Below are positions 18,765-27,995 of a DNA stretch of 64,000 bases, piece after piece (position 1 is the stretch's first letter; the number at the start of each line of letters is the position of its first letter). This DNA comes from Gelidibacter mesophilus DSM 14095. GTDB taxonomy: Bacteria > Bacteroidota > Bacteroidia > Flavobacteriales > Flavobacteriaceae. The notes beneath the pieces are model-generated. The model saw nothing but the letters and a program-made list of their open reading frames with translations, did no database searches and was not told the origin of the DNA. The position numbers and the translations under genes are program-made. The stretch spans positions 62,001 through 126,000 of the forward strand of contig NZ_AUHD01000008.1 in the NCBI RefSeq assembly GCF_000423005.1, written 5' to 3'.

Positions 18765-20273
18765 ATGAATTTAAGAATAATTATGATTTACTTTTTTTGT
18801 TTTTTGTTAAGTTTTGGATGTTCGAAAGAAAAAGACGACAAAGAAGATGTCGTTGAGAAACACGAAGTAATAGCCCCGGAACCTTATAACTCAAATCGTC
18901 TCTTTATTAAGCATGGGCTACAATTACACTGTTGGGTAGGTAGTGAAGAATTGGATGTGGAAAGGGTTGATGCAGCATATTACAAAATTAATACTAACGA
19001 TTGGAAGACGAGCGGATTTAAGGGAGCTACGTTTTTTACAGCACCAGTCTTATTTAATAAAAGCTTTGTTTTAAAGGATTTTCCAAATACGCAATGGTCG
19101 ATGGCTAAAGCGCCCTATGGAAAGCACTTGACCTCTGGACCTTCCGGTGTCGATTGGGAGAATGGGTTTCTTGTGGAAGATCAATTAAAAGCCTTACCAA
19201 GATTGACGAGTGTGTGTTTTGGTGATGAGGAGGATTACACTCCCAATCTGGTAAAATGGACTCGAGATTGGTTTGGTGTGGCACGTAAGCATTATCCGGA
19301 TGTAATTTTGCATAATAATCAAACGGGATATGGAGGCCAATGGAGCATTGATCAAATGAGAGGCTATATTAAAACTGCCAAGCCTGATTTGTTAACCTAT
19401 GATGCATACTACTTTTTACCTATAGGGGACCAAATTGATTACTATAGGGGTGCGAAGGCCATGGCCGAAGATCTCATGTTATACAGAGGCTTGGCATTAG
19501 AAGGACATGATGGAACAGGGCGCGAGCCCCTTGCATTTGGACAATACACACAAGGGTATAAACAGAATGGCAATTATGATATCTCAGAGTCAGAGCTACG
19601 GCTATACTATTCTATGACTTGGACTTTTGGTGGAAAATGGTTGAACTGGTTTCGATGGTTGCAAGGCAATGACGTTAATGGCAATACTGAGCCTACCAGC
19701 TGGGCAATGCTTTTGGAAAATGGAATGCCTGGACAACATACTAAATATATGGAGTGGACTGCTAAGGCCAATAAAGAGACCTCTGCAATAGGTGATCATT
19801 TGGTAAGATTGCAAACCAAAAATGTAACGTTTAAAAGCGGTAGTGCAGATTTATCAAATGGCAGACCAGAAAATGTTTATGCATGGCAACCTAACAATGG
19901 CCAGTTTTTGGAAAGCTTGGAAAATACATGTAATAAGGATGACTATATTGGAAAGTCTGGCGATCTGTATATTGGAAGCTTTGAAATAATACCTAGTCAC
20001 AAAAACGGTGATCCTCAATTCTTTGATTCTCCGGACGCAAACTACCTTATGATAACTAACGCATTAACCAGTAATGATAACGAACACGCTTCAGAATTAT
20101 CCCAGATAGTAAGATTTTCACTTAAAAAAGATGTTACGACAGATAAAACGCTCTATATAATTAAAAAAAGTGATGGGTCTGAACATCTTTTAAATGGAGA
20201 GCCTGCAGACGATCGAGTATATTATGAAGTGGAAATCGATGGTGGCGACTATGCTTTTTTTGTACTCAAATAG
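18765..20273 (+). CDS. Unclassified lipoprotein, possible TIM-barrel glycosidase
   Basis: I do not recognise the family. From ATG 18,765 it is about 502 aa with a lipoprotein signal (LLSFGCSKEKDD) and an acidic, lysine-rich linker; earlier in-frame ATGs at 18,714, 18,732 and 18,747 are possible. The body reads like a (beta/alpha)8 barrel: alternating short hydrophobic strands (GATFF, TSVCFGDEED, DVILHNNQ, DLLTYDAYYF, LALEGHDG) and helices. Acidic residues end candidate strands 4 (GDEED) and 7 (ALEGHD), where retaining clan-A glycosidases carry their catalytic pair. Its position between SusD and the fucosidases suggests a surface or periplasmic glycan-active enzyme. Function is inference only. 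Confidence 0.55.
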   Translation: MNLRIIMIYFFCFLLSFGCSKEKDDKEDVVEKHEVIAPEPYNSNRLFIKHGLQLHCWVGSEELDVERVDAAYYKINTNDWKTSGFKGATFFTAPVLFNKSFVLKDFPNTQWSMAKAPYGKHLTSGPSGVDWENGFLVEDQLKALPRLTSVCFGDEEDYTPNLVKWTRDWFGVARKHYPDVILHNNQTGYGGQWSIDQMRGYIKTAKPDLLTYDAYYFLPIGDQIDYYRGAKAMAEDLMLYRGLALEGHDGTGREPLAFGQYTQGYKQNGNYDISESELRLYYSMTWTFGGKWLNWFRWLQGNDVNGNTEPTSWAMLLENGMPGQHTKYMEWTAKANKETSAIGDHLVRLQTKNVTFKSGSADLSNGRPENVYAWQPNNGQFLESLENTCNKDDYIGKSGDLYIGSFEIIPSHKNGDPQFFDSPDANYLMITNALTSNDNEHASELSQIVRFSLKKDVTTDKTLYIIKKSDGSEHLLNGEPADDRVYYEVEIDGGDYAFFVLK

Positions 20274-20430
20274 TGATGGTCATTATTTTTTATTCCAAAT
20301 ATTAATTTTATGATAATGAGCATATATTGGCTGAATTAGAAAGGTCAATACCAGTTCCTTTTTTTCGATAATTCTAAAACTTTTGGTCTGTTTTGTTTTC
20401 AATGACTGAAAAGATTAATCAAATTCAACT

Positions 20431-22536
20431 ATGACAAAATTAAAGTTTTACCTAATGTTCATATTAGTCATGAGCTTTTATGCCTGTGGTCTTCAAACGC
20501 CATCAACGACTGTTGCTCCACCAGAGCCAGTTTTACCGATCCCTACGACCCAGCAGATGGAATGGCAAGAAATGGAGTTTTACGGCTTTATCCATTTTAG
20601 TATCAATACTTTTACAGATGAGGAATGGAGCTATGGCGATTCATCTCCAGAACTTTTTAATCCGTCTGAATTGGATGCGCGTCAATGGGCAAGAATAGCC
20701 AAGGAAGCAGGTATGAAAGGGTTGATCTTAACCAATAAACACCATGACGGGTTCTGTCTATGGCCTTCAAAATACACAGAATATTCCGTAAAGAATTCTC
20801 CCTGGAAAAATGGAAAAGGGGATGTCGTAAAGGAATTAGCGGAGGCCTGTAGAGAATACGGACTCAAAATGGGCATTTATTTATCGCCGTGGGATAGAAA
20901 CCATGCCGACTATGGAAAGCCAAAATATATTGATTATTTTAGAAATCAGCTCACGGAAGTACTTACCAATTACGGCGATATTTTTGAGGTCTGGTTTGAT
21001 GGTGCCAATGGCGGCGATGGCTATTATGGAGGCGCAAAAGAAGTCCGTACCGTAGATAAGAAAAGTTATTACGATTGGGACAACACTATCGCACTTATCC
21101 GGAAACTTCAACCTAATGCTATTCTTTTCAGTGATGCAGGTCCAGATGTTCGCTGGGTAGGTAATGAACACGGATATTCATATAAAACCACATGGTCGCC
21201 ATTGTTGAAAGATTCAGTTTATGGGGGAATGTTGGACTACAATGAAAAATATTCAATGGGACAAGAAAACGGTACCCATTGGGTGCCTGCAGAGTCGGAT
21301 GTTTCCATTCGTCCGGGTTGGTATTATCACGCCTCTGAAGACAACAAAGTCAAAACTCTTGAAGAATTGTTGAATATTTATTATAAATCAATTGGCCGAA
21401 ATAGCACCTTACTACTTAACCTACCAGTAGATCGAAGAGGTCTGGTTCATGAAAATGACGAAAAGCAATTGAAAAAGTTAACGGCGCAGTTGAAGCAAGA
21501 CTTTGCAAATAACTTAGCATTAAATACTAAAACATCTGCATCGCAAGTGCGCGGAAATGCTTCAACTTATCAATCTGGAAGGGCTGTTGATGGAGATAAA
21601 AATACTTATTGGGCTACCGATGATGGCGTAATAGCAGCGTCCATCACTCTTGACTTTGAAACACCAACCCTCGTTAATCGGTTTTTGGTGCAAGAGTATA
21701 TCCCCTTAGGACAACGCGTAAAACAATTCTCTTTGGAGGCTGAGATTGATGGCCGTTGGCAAACAATTGATCATCAAACCACCATTGGTTACAAGCGCAT
21801 TCTAAGGTTTGATGACATCATGGCCACAAGGATCAGATTAAATATTGAAGATGCCAAAGCAAATCCGCTTATTTCCAACATTGAGGTTTACCATGCGCCG
21901 TTAATCGTCGATGTTCCGTATGTAATAAGAGACAAACAGGGCAGGGTGAGTTTAATAGCTCCGGCAGAAGGATTGGATATGTATTATACCTTAGATGGAA
22001 ATGGTCCAACAACGGGGTCATCTAAATATTACCAGCCGCTAATGAGTACAAATCCTGTCGTTCTAAAAACTTTTTCAATTGATCCAGAAACGCAACGTCA
22101 GAGTGAAGTTATTACCAAGCATTTTGATATCAGTAAAAATCTTTGGAAAATAACAACCCAGAATGGTGTGCCATTACCAGAAACAGCTATTGATGAAAAT
22201 CCGCTGAGCGACTGGGAAACAAATAAACAGGAATTAGTTGATTATAAAATTGATTTAGGTGAAATCATCACAATAAATGGATTTACATATACGCCCACTC
22301 AAGGGCGGTGGGTTTCAGGATTGATCAGCCACTATAGCTTTTATGGTAGTACTGATGGTGAAAATTGGAAAAAAATAGCCAAAGGAGAATTTTCAAACAT
22401 TGCCGCAAATCCTGTACAGCAAACCATAAAATTTGACAAACCGGTGTCACTTAAATACATTAGATTAATCGCAGATAAAGTAATTGGTGCACAAAATCAG
22501 GTACGTATAGCGGAGATTGGCGTTATTACAGAATAA
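20431..22536 (+). CDS. Alpha-L-fucosidase (GH29) with C-terminal F5/8-type domain
   Basis: 701-aa lipoprotein (signal ending at SFYACG). The GH29 catalytic domain covers about residues 35-370: FYGFIHFSINTFTDEEW, ILTNKHHDGFCLWPSKYT, LKMGIYLSPWDRN, and the nucleophile aspartate in FEVWFDGANGGDG. After it come a discoidin-like segment (VDGDKNTYWATDDG), a chitobiase-like stretch (YYTLDGNGPTTGS) and a second F5/8-like segment (IDENPLSDWETNKQ), often carbohydrate-binding. It removes alpha-linked fucose from oligosaccharides. Architecture closely parallels the chromosomal fucosidase at 52,222. It is part of the cargo glycan locus, followed 26 bp later by the GH20 gene. Confidence 0.93.
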   Translation: MTKLKFYLMFILVMSFYACGLQTPSTTVAPPEPVLPIPTTQQMEWQEMEFYGFIHFSINTFTDEEWSYGDSSPELFNPSELDARQWARIAKEAGMKGLILTNKHHDGFCLWPSKYTEYSVKNSPWKNGKGDVVKELAEACREYGLKMGIYLSPWDRNHADYGKPKYIDYFRNQLTEVLTNYGDIFEVWFDGANGGDGYYGGAKEVRTVDKKSYYDWDNTIALIRKLQPNAILFSDAGPDVRWVGNEHGYSYKTTWSPLLKDSVYGGMLDYNEKYSMGQENGTHWVPAESDVSIRPGWYYHASEDNKVKTLEELLNIYYKSIGRNSTLLLNLPVDRRGLVHENDEKQLKKLTAQLKQDFANNLALNTKTSASQVRGNASTYQSGRAVDGDKNTYWATDDGVIAASITLDFETPTLVNRFLVQEYIPLGQRVKQFSLEAEIDGRWQTIDHQTTIGYKRILRFDDIMATRIRLNIEDAKANPLISNIEVYHAPLIVDVPYVIRDKQGRVSLIAPAEGLDMYYTLDGNGPTTGSSKYYQPLMSTNPVVLKTFSIDPETQRQSEVITKHFDISKNLWKITTQNGVPLPETAIDENPLSDWETNKQELVDYKIDLGEIITINGFTYTPTQGRWVSGLISHYSFYGSTDGENWKKIAKGEFSNIAANPVQQTIKFDKPVSLKYIRLIADKVIGAQNQVRIAEIGVITE

Positions 22537-22562
22537 ATTAAATTAACTAAATTAAAAAAATC

Positions 22563-24275
22563 ATGAAGTTTTCAATATCGTTAATAGTGTGCCTATTACT
22601 TTTTACCTGTCACAATCCAAACAAAACCCATCAAAATACCACTAGTCAGTATCATATTATTCCAAAACCCGTCTCTTTAAAAATGCAAGATGGACAATTC
22701 GTAATAGATTCGAACACCAGCATATCTAGGGGCACAGACTTAGAAAATGAAGGTCAATATCTTGCTGATATGCTGAGTCATATTACGGGTAAGTCTATTG
22801 ATTTTAATACGGATACGACTGGAAACATCCAATTAAAGTTAGATGATGCTATTGAAAATAAAGAAGGTTATGAACTCTCTGTAACGTATGATGCGATTAT
22901 CATTTCAGGAAAAAACGCCACTGGTGTATTCTATGGCATTCAAACCTTACGGCAATTAATGCCGGCGTCCATTGAGTCAGAATCTAAACAAATCACCACC
23001 GTCAGTATTCCAGCAGTGCATATTAAAGATCATCCTCGTTTTGTCTATCGAGGAATGCATTTGGATGTCGCAAGACATTTTTTTCCTGTAGAATTTATTA
23101 AAAAGTATATTGATTTATTGGCGTTACACAAAATGAATACGTTTCATTGGCACTTAACTGAAGATCAAGGATGGAGAATTGAAATTAAAAAATACCCCAA
23201 GCTCACTGAGGTCGGATCAAAAAGATATGGTACCCTCATAGGTCACCATCCTGGAACCGGAAATGACGAAACTGAATATGGTGGTTTTTACACGCAAGAA
23301 GAAGTAAAGGATATTGTAAAATATGCTACGGAAAGGCACATTAATGTCATTCCAGAAATTGAATTGCCAGGTCATGGAAGTGCTGCTATAGCGGCTTACC
23401 CTCACTTAAGTTGTTTTCCTGATGAACCAACTATTGTATTCGATAATATGGGATCCAAGGCTGGAAAAGAGGTTCAACGCAGCGGAACACCCAAGATAGT
23501 GCAAGAAACGTGGGGCGTATTTGATGATGTGTTTTGTGCAGGAAATGAAGAAACTTTTCAGTTTTTGGAGGATGTTTTTGCTGAAGTTATTCCATTGTTT
23601 CCTTCTGAATATATTCATATTGGTGGTGATGAATGTCCAAAATCCAATTGGGAAAGATGCTCTCCTTGTCAAAAAAGAATGAAAGACAATGGATTGGTCG
23701 ATGAGCATGAGCTGCAAAGTTATTTTATTCACCGAATCGAAAGATTTTTAAATGCAAATGGCAAAAAAATAATTGGATGGGATGAAATTTTGGAAGGAGG
23801 GTTGGCGCCCAACGCAACAGTGATGTCTTGGAGAGGTGAAGAAGGTGGCATTGCTGCGGCCAAACAAAACCATGATGTAATTATGACCCCAGGTCATTCT
23901 TGCTATTTTGATCATTATCAGACAGCGGACAACATGAGCGAACCCTTGGCCATTGGAGGAAAGACAACCGTTGCTGATGTGTATGCCTATGAGCCCTACC
24001 CCGATGAATTGACTGGAGAGGCCCGTAACTATATTCTTGGCGCGCAAGCTAATGTATGGACAGAATATATGAAAACATCAGACCAGGTGGAATATATGAT
24101 TTTACCGCGAATGACCGCCTTATCTGAAGTTGTTTGGGCTCCCATTGAAAACAGGGATTGGGCGGATTTTCGAGTACGTTTAAATAGTTTAAAAGAACGC
24201 TATGAAACAATGGGATTGAATTATGCCAAACATGTTTTTAAAATAAAAATCGATTCTCTCGAAAATGTACAATAA
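22563..24275 (+). CDS. Beta-N-acetylhexosaminidase (GH20)
   Basis: 570-aa lipoprotein (LLLFTCHNPN). An N-terminal GH20b-like domain occupies about residues 30-155, then the barrel begins at FVYRGMHLDVARHFFPVEFIKKYIDLLALHKMNTFHWHLTEDQGWRIEIKKYPKL. The catalytic Asp-Glu pair lies in HIGGDECPKSNW. Further family landmarks are IPEIELPGHGSAAIAAYP and IIGWDEILEGGLAPNATVMSWRG. It hydrolyses terminal beta-linked GlcNAc or GalNAc using the substrate 2-acetamido group. Together with the flanking fucosidases it indicates glycans with fucose on or near N-acetylhexosamine, as in host or algal glycoproteins and mucin-like chains. Confidence 0.96.
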   Translation: MKFSISLIVCLLLFTCHNPNKTHQNTTSQYHIIPKPVSLKMQDGQFVIDSNTSISRGTDLENEGQYLADMLSHITGKSIDFNTDTTGNIQLKLDDAIENKEGYELSVTYDAIIISGKNATGVFYGIQTLRQLMPASIESESKQITTVSIPAVHIKDHPRFVYRGMHLDVARHFFPVEFIKKYIDLLALHKMNTFHWHLTEDQGWRIEIKKYPKLTEVGSKRYGTLIGHHPGTGNDETEYGGFYTQEEVKDIVKYATERHINVIPEIELPGHGSAAIAAYPHLSCFPDEPTIVFDNMGSKAGKEVQRSGTPKIVQETWGVFDDVFCAGNEETFQFLEDVFAEVIPLFPSEYIHIGGDECPKSNWERCSPCQKRMKDNGLVDEHELQSYFIHRIERFLNANGKKIIGWDEILEGGLAPNATVMSWRGEEGGIAAAKQNHDVIMTPGHSCYFDHYQTADNMSEPLAIGGKTTVADVYAYEPYPDELTGEARNYILGAQANVWTEYMKTSDQVEYMILPRMTALSEVVWAPIENRDWADFRVRLNSLKERYETMGLNYAKHVFKIKIDSLENVQ

Positions 24276-24458
24276 TGGAAGATGTTTTTTAATATTTTCC
24301 TTTTCAGTTTTGTATATGTCCAGGCCGATTTTGGATCATCGAAAAAGATAAAAAGTGGCTTTATTGCCATATGAGAAAGAGCTCGGGATTATCCTGATGC
24401 TCTTTCCTTAAAAAATCGATTTGAACCTATTACGAAGTATAATATTTTTAAAACAAAA

Positions 24459-25101
24459 GGATACTCGTTGGGGTGGCAGTGAATTGGGAACGGTTCCATG
24501 CCCATCTTGGGGTTGTTTTTAACCATCCCTCTTGGTGTTGATAATGCCGGTGAAAAGGAAGGTTTTAAGCTGATAAAACATGGTTTTACTTAACGAGAAA
24601 TCTATGTGCCAGCCGTGAGGGATACGCCTTTACACGGTTATAATGGTCGTCACATATGGTTATGGGAGCCAGATGATGATGAATCATATTATTCCATTGG
24701 AAAACTTGATGGAAATGTATAAAAATAGTGTAGGACATAATTCTACTTTTATTTTGAGAATTACCCTGGATATTCAGGGTTTGGTGCCTGGACCCGATGC
24801 AAAACGGATGATGGAATTTGGTGAAGAAATCTATCGTCAATATGGTTATCCTATAGCCCAAATTTCAGGAGAGGGCAAAGTAGTAAATTTAGAATTAGAA
24901 AATCCGCAAAAAGTAAATCAAGATGTCCTTCAAGAAGATATTATCAAAGGCGAACGGGTAAGAGAATTTAAAATTCAAGGTAAAGTTAATGAGAAATGGA
25001 TTAATCTTTATGAAGATACTTCCATTGACCCTAAGCATATTGGCCAATTTGAAAATTGGAAGGTAAGTCCTTTAAAAGTTAAGATAACGAAATCGGTTTA
25101 G
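24459..25101 (+). pseudogene. Decayed GH29 alpha-L-fucosidase fragment
   Basis: Pieces of the C-terminal half of a fucosidase are readable in shifting frames: RWGGSELGTVPCPSWG near 24,465, then VPAVRDTPLHGYNGRHIWLWEPDDDES around 24,607-24,690, a frame change near 24,700, then IIPLENLMEMYKNSVGHNSTFILRITLDIQGLVP and onward to TAG at 25,101. The N-terminal half with the catalytic aspartate is absent or unrecognisable (24,276-24,458 has only scrambled fragments). It is a relic of a third fucosidase in the locus. Confidence 0.75.
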
Positions 25102-25409
25102 GATCCGATTTTAACGAATTTCGCTATTTATTAAGTGTCTCTTTTTCTCAGAACCAAAACTTCTTTATGAAATGAAAATTTTTAATATGCTTAATTTAAA
25201 ACAAAGCTTATTCTGCTTTGTTAGTAGCTTTGTTCTTATTTTTCTTGTAGAAAAAAAGAAGCACATTTTATTATGTTTCTCCAGAAGATCAAATTCAGAA
25301 GAACGAAACAGGGGATCTAAGAGAACCAATAGATTCTGTAAAATGATTCTCAGCGTGTAATACGACGAGGTTATTCAGACGTCTCATGTAAATTTTTAAT
25401 ATATATATT
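25102..25409. other. Short gene-poor stretch with a decayed secreted-protein start
   Basis: About 308 bp. A 62-codon frame at 25,172-25,360 begins like a signal peptide (MKIFNMLNLKQSLFCFVSSF) and then turns to low-complexity basic residues; another frame reads FYYVSPEDQIQKNETGD before a stop. I take it as gene debris and cannot assign a family. Confidence 0.3.
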
Positions 25410-26903
25410 ATGATTAAAAAAGTTAGAAGAAAATTGTTTGTATGCCTAATGGGCAGTTTGTTCTTGTGTATAGGGTCATTGCAAGCACAGGAAAATTATA
25501 AACCAACTTGGGAGTCGTTGGATTCCCGGCCAGTGCCTGATTGGTTTCATGATGCAAAATTTGGGATTTTTATTCATTGGGGTCCATATTCGGTACCTGC
25601 GTGGTCTCCAAAAGGTACTTATTCAGAATGGTATCAATATTGGTTGCAGGATGAAACGCTCTTTGGAAATGGTGATTTTACAGGGAAAGAAATTGTTGAT
25701 TTCCACAATGAAACCTATGGGGAAGATTATAGTTACTACGATTTCGGGAAAGAGTTTAAAGCTGATTTATTTGAACCGGACCAGTGGGCGTCCTTGTTTA
25801 AAGAATCGGGGGCACGTTATGTGATATTGACGTCTAAACATCACGATGGCTTTGCGCTGTGGCCAAGCGAAGAAGCCAATGATCGTGGATTTCCTTGGAA
25901 CAGTAAAGAAGTGGGGGCAAGAAAAGATCTATTAGGCGAATTATCAGAATCGGTAAAATCAGCTGGTTTAAAAATGGGCTATTATTATTCATTGTATGAA
26001 TGGTATCATCCGTGGTGGCAAAATGATAAAGAACGCTTTGTAAACGAACATTTTTTACCACAGATTAAGGATCTTGTGAAAACCTATAAACCCGATGTTT
26101 TATGGGGCGATGGCGAGTGGGATATAACCTCGGATGATTGGAAGTCAAAACAGTTTTTAGCGTGGCTTTTTAACGAATCTGAAGTAAAAAAATCGATTGT
26201 GATCAATGATCGGTGGGGCAAAGAGACCCGAAAGAACCACGGCGGTTATTTTACCACAGAATACGAAGCTGAGGCACCGGAATTTGATCGTCCTTGGGAA
26301 GAAACCCGTGGGATGGGATTTTCGTTTGGCTATAACCAAAACGAAGATAGTGGAGATTATAATTCACCACAAGCTTTAATACTCATGTTGGTAAATGTGG
26401 TGTCTACGGGCGGGAACCTCTTGCTGGATGTCGGTCCGGATGCCCGAGGAAATATACCACCCATAATGCAGGAGCGCCTCTTGCAAATGGGGAAATGGTT
26501 AAAGGTGAATGATGAAGCTATTTATGGTACCAGGCCGTGGAAAGAGTCTTTCCAATGGTCTAAAGGTGAGAAGAAGGTTAAGGCTGATGTTCATTACCTG
26601 GGGGGTGACTTTATTTTAAAACAAACCTTGAATCCCCACCTAGGCCAAGCAGTTAAGGAATTCTTTTTTACGCAAAACGAATATTCTTATTTCGCAATAG
26701 TTCCCAAATGGCCGGGTAAAGAAATGAGAATCAAAGATTTTCAACCAAAAGACAACGCCAGAATAACTTTATTAGCAACAGACCAAAATTTAAAATGGAA
26801 TCAGGAAGGGAATGATATTGTGGTGGAATTACCAGATTATGATCCGAATAATTTTAAACCTGAAGAGGAGTTTGCCTATGCATTTAAAATTTCGAAATAT
26901 TAG
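25410..26903 (+). CDS. Alpha-L-fucosidase (GH29), classical type
   Basis: 497-aa secreted enzyme with a cleavable signal peptide (SLQAQ). GH29 landmarks in order: PDWFHDAKFGIFIHWGPYSVPAW, YVILTSKHHDGFALWPS, GLKMGYYYSLYEWYHPWW, the nucleophile aspartate in KPDVLWGDGEWD, and the late barrel signature GGNLLLDVGPDARGNIPPIMQERL. A short C-terminal beta domain follows. Length and organisation match broad-specificity GH29-A enzymes rather than the multi-domain type at 20,431, so the locus carries two different fucosidases. It is the last intact gene of the glycan locus. Confidence 0.95.
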   Translation: MIKKVRRKLFVCLMGSLFLCIGSLQAQENYKPTWESLDSRPVPDWFHDAKFGIFIHWGPYSVPAWSPKGTYSEWYQYWLQDETLFGNGDFTGKEIVDFHNETYGEDYSYYDFGKEFKADLFEPDQWASLFKESGARYVILTSKHHDGFALWPSEEANDRGFPWNSKEVGARKDLLGELSESVKSAGLKMGYYYSLYEWYHPWWQNDKERFVNEHFLPQIKDLVKTYKPDVLWGDGEWDITSDDWKSKQFLAWLFNESEVKKSIVINDRWGKETRKNHGGYFTTEYEAEAPEFDRPWEETRGMGFSFGYNQNEDSGDYNSPQALILMLVNVVSTGGNLLLDVGPDARGNIPPIMQERLLQMGKWLKVNDEAIYGTRPWKESFQWSKGEKKVKADVHYLGGDFILKQTLNPHLGQAVKEFFFTQNEYSYFAIVPKWPGKEMRIKDFQPKDNARITLLATDQNLKWNQEGNDIVVELPDYDPNNFKPEEEFAYAFKISKY

Positions 26904-27895
26904 GAGAAGATACTTATACCTATGAAATTTTAGTATACCATGATCAGCTTCTGGACGTAATAAACTTTATTTCAAATTCACAAGATCAAACATTGGTAAT
27001 ACATCACATGGTTATGCCCGGTCTAAAAATTAATTATAACTCAGTACGATATAAGGATTTATCAAAAAAAAGCTAATTGCGTTGTGTTTTCGGATTCAAC
27101 CTTAATACTAAGTTTTTTCTTGAAACGAATAAGCAATTAGACTTGCGACTAAATTTATAATAAAGTTGCCAAAACTTTTATTTCTGGAATGTTCAACTTG
27201 GCCTATTTTCTTTAATTGGTAATTAATGTTTTCTATAACCGAGTATTTTCTGAACAAAATTTTATCCCTTATGGTCATCAATATATTTTCATGTTATACG
27301 TGATATCGGTTACCATGCGCTGTCTCTGGTCGAACAACAGGGCTGTAAGTTGCTTCTTCTATAATGTAGGGTCAAACAATAGATAAAATCATCTTTGAAA
27401 CAAAAAATATCAGTAATTTTATTTTTAGAGATCTTAAGCGAAAAGTTATATAATGCGCTGGATTTTTTGTGTTTAATGTATTAAGAATTATGCTTTTTCT
27501 ATACTAAAAAATTACTTTTCTTACGTCCAACTCAGGTAAATAACAACAATAGTCCATTCATAAATAATTAGATGTTAATAACAAAAAAAGAAACTAAAAA
27601 GAGGAGAAATATAATCAAAAAACTGATGAGTACCCAAAAGATGGTATATTTTGAACTATCATCTTCTAAGTGTTTGCTTTAGAAAAGCTTATAGTCTTCC
27701 ATCGATCCAATAAGCTTGAATGTATAGAAACCAACAGAATTTCGCACTTTTCAGCGAAGAGAGAGGTAAACGTGACATAACCGTAATTTAAATACTGTTT
27801 ACTGATGCTAATTTAGAAAGAACAGTTTAAAAACTTGATTTAAAATGATTAAGGAGTTGTAACCCAACCCAGGTGAGACCACACCAGTAAACACA
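26904..27895. other. Gene-poor junction between glycan locus and second left end
   Basis: About 1 kb with no convincing gene. It holds a short open tail just after the fucosidase (to a stop near 27,076, ending ...RYKDLSKKS), an IS982-type transposase relic (27,108-27,310, minus strand) and AT-rich sequence from 27,311 in which I see nothing identifiable. The second left end begins with its hairpin at about 27,896. Confidence 0.5.
27108..27310 (-). pseudogene. IS982 family transposase C-terminal relic
   Basis: Minus-strand reading gives ILMTIRDKILFRKYSVIENI, then QLKKIGQVEHSRNKSFGNF and LVASLIAYSFQEKT before TAG at 27,110-27,108. The order RxSVIExxNxQLKxIxQxEHSR and INLxAxLIAYxFQ is the C-terminal signature of IS982 transposases. 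The upstream part is broken by stops and no inverted repeats were found, so this is a dead fragment. Confidence 0.65.
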
Positions 27896-27929
27896 AGCCA
27901 TTCAAGAAATTGAGTGGCTTTTGTTTTTT
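27896..27929 (+). terminator. Left-end hairpin, second copy
   Basis: AAGCCATTCAA / TTGAGTGGCTT with a T-rich tail, nearly the same as the hairpin at 7,052-7,087 next to attL. Homology to the element left end starts here; no att core precedes it. Confidence 0.55.
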
Positions 27930-27934
27930 ACACC

Positions 27935-27954
27935 TGTACAACATCTGTACAACA
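27935..27954. repeat. Paired TGTACAACA repeats, internal left end
   Basis: TGTACAACA at 27,935-27,943 and 27,946-27,954, same 11-bp period and flanks as the pair at 7,093-7,112. Confidence 0.6.
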
Positions 27955-27995
27955 ATTTGTCTTCTTTTGTTTTCATTTATTCTTATCTTTAAAGT

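Larger units (their letters stand above)
9473..27895. other. Glycan utilisation locus inserted between two element left ends
   Basis: About 18.4 kb with no counterpart in either left-end copy. It begins 10 bp before the stop codon of the HTCS regulator and ends in roughly 1 kb of decayed, gene-poor DNA with an IS982 relic just before the second left end. Gene content (HTCS, SusC, SusD, unclassified lipoprotein, GH29, GH20, GH29 relic, GH29) points to fucosylated N-acetylhexosamine-containing glycans as substrate. Confidence 0.75.

Noticed and set aside
27860-27900. Internal att site between two tandem elements
   Set aside because: The tRNA-derived core is absent before the second left end; only a weak resemblance (GTGAGAC) is seen, which could be chance.
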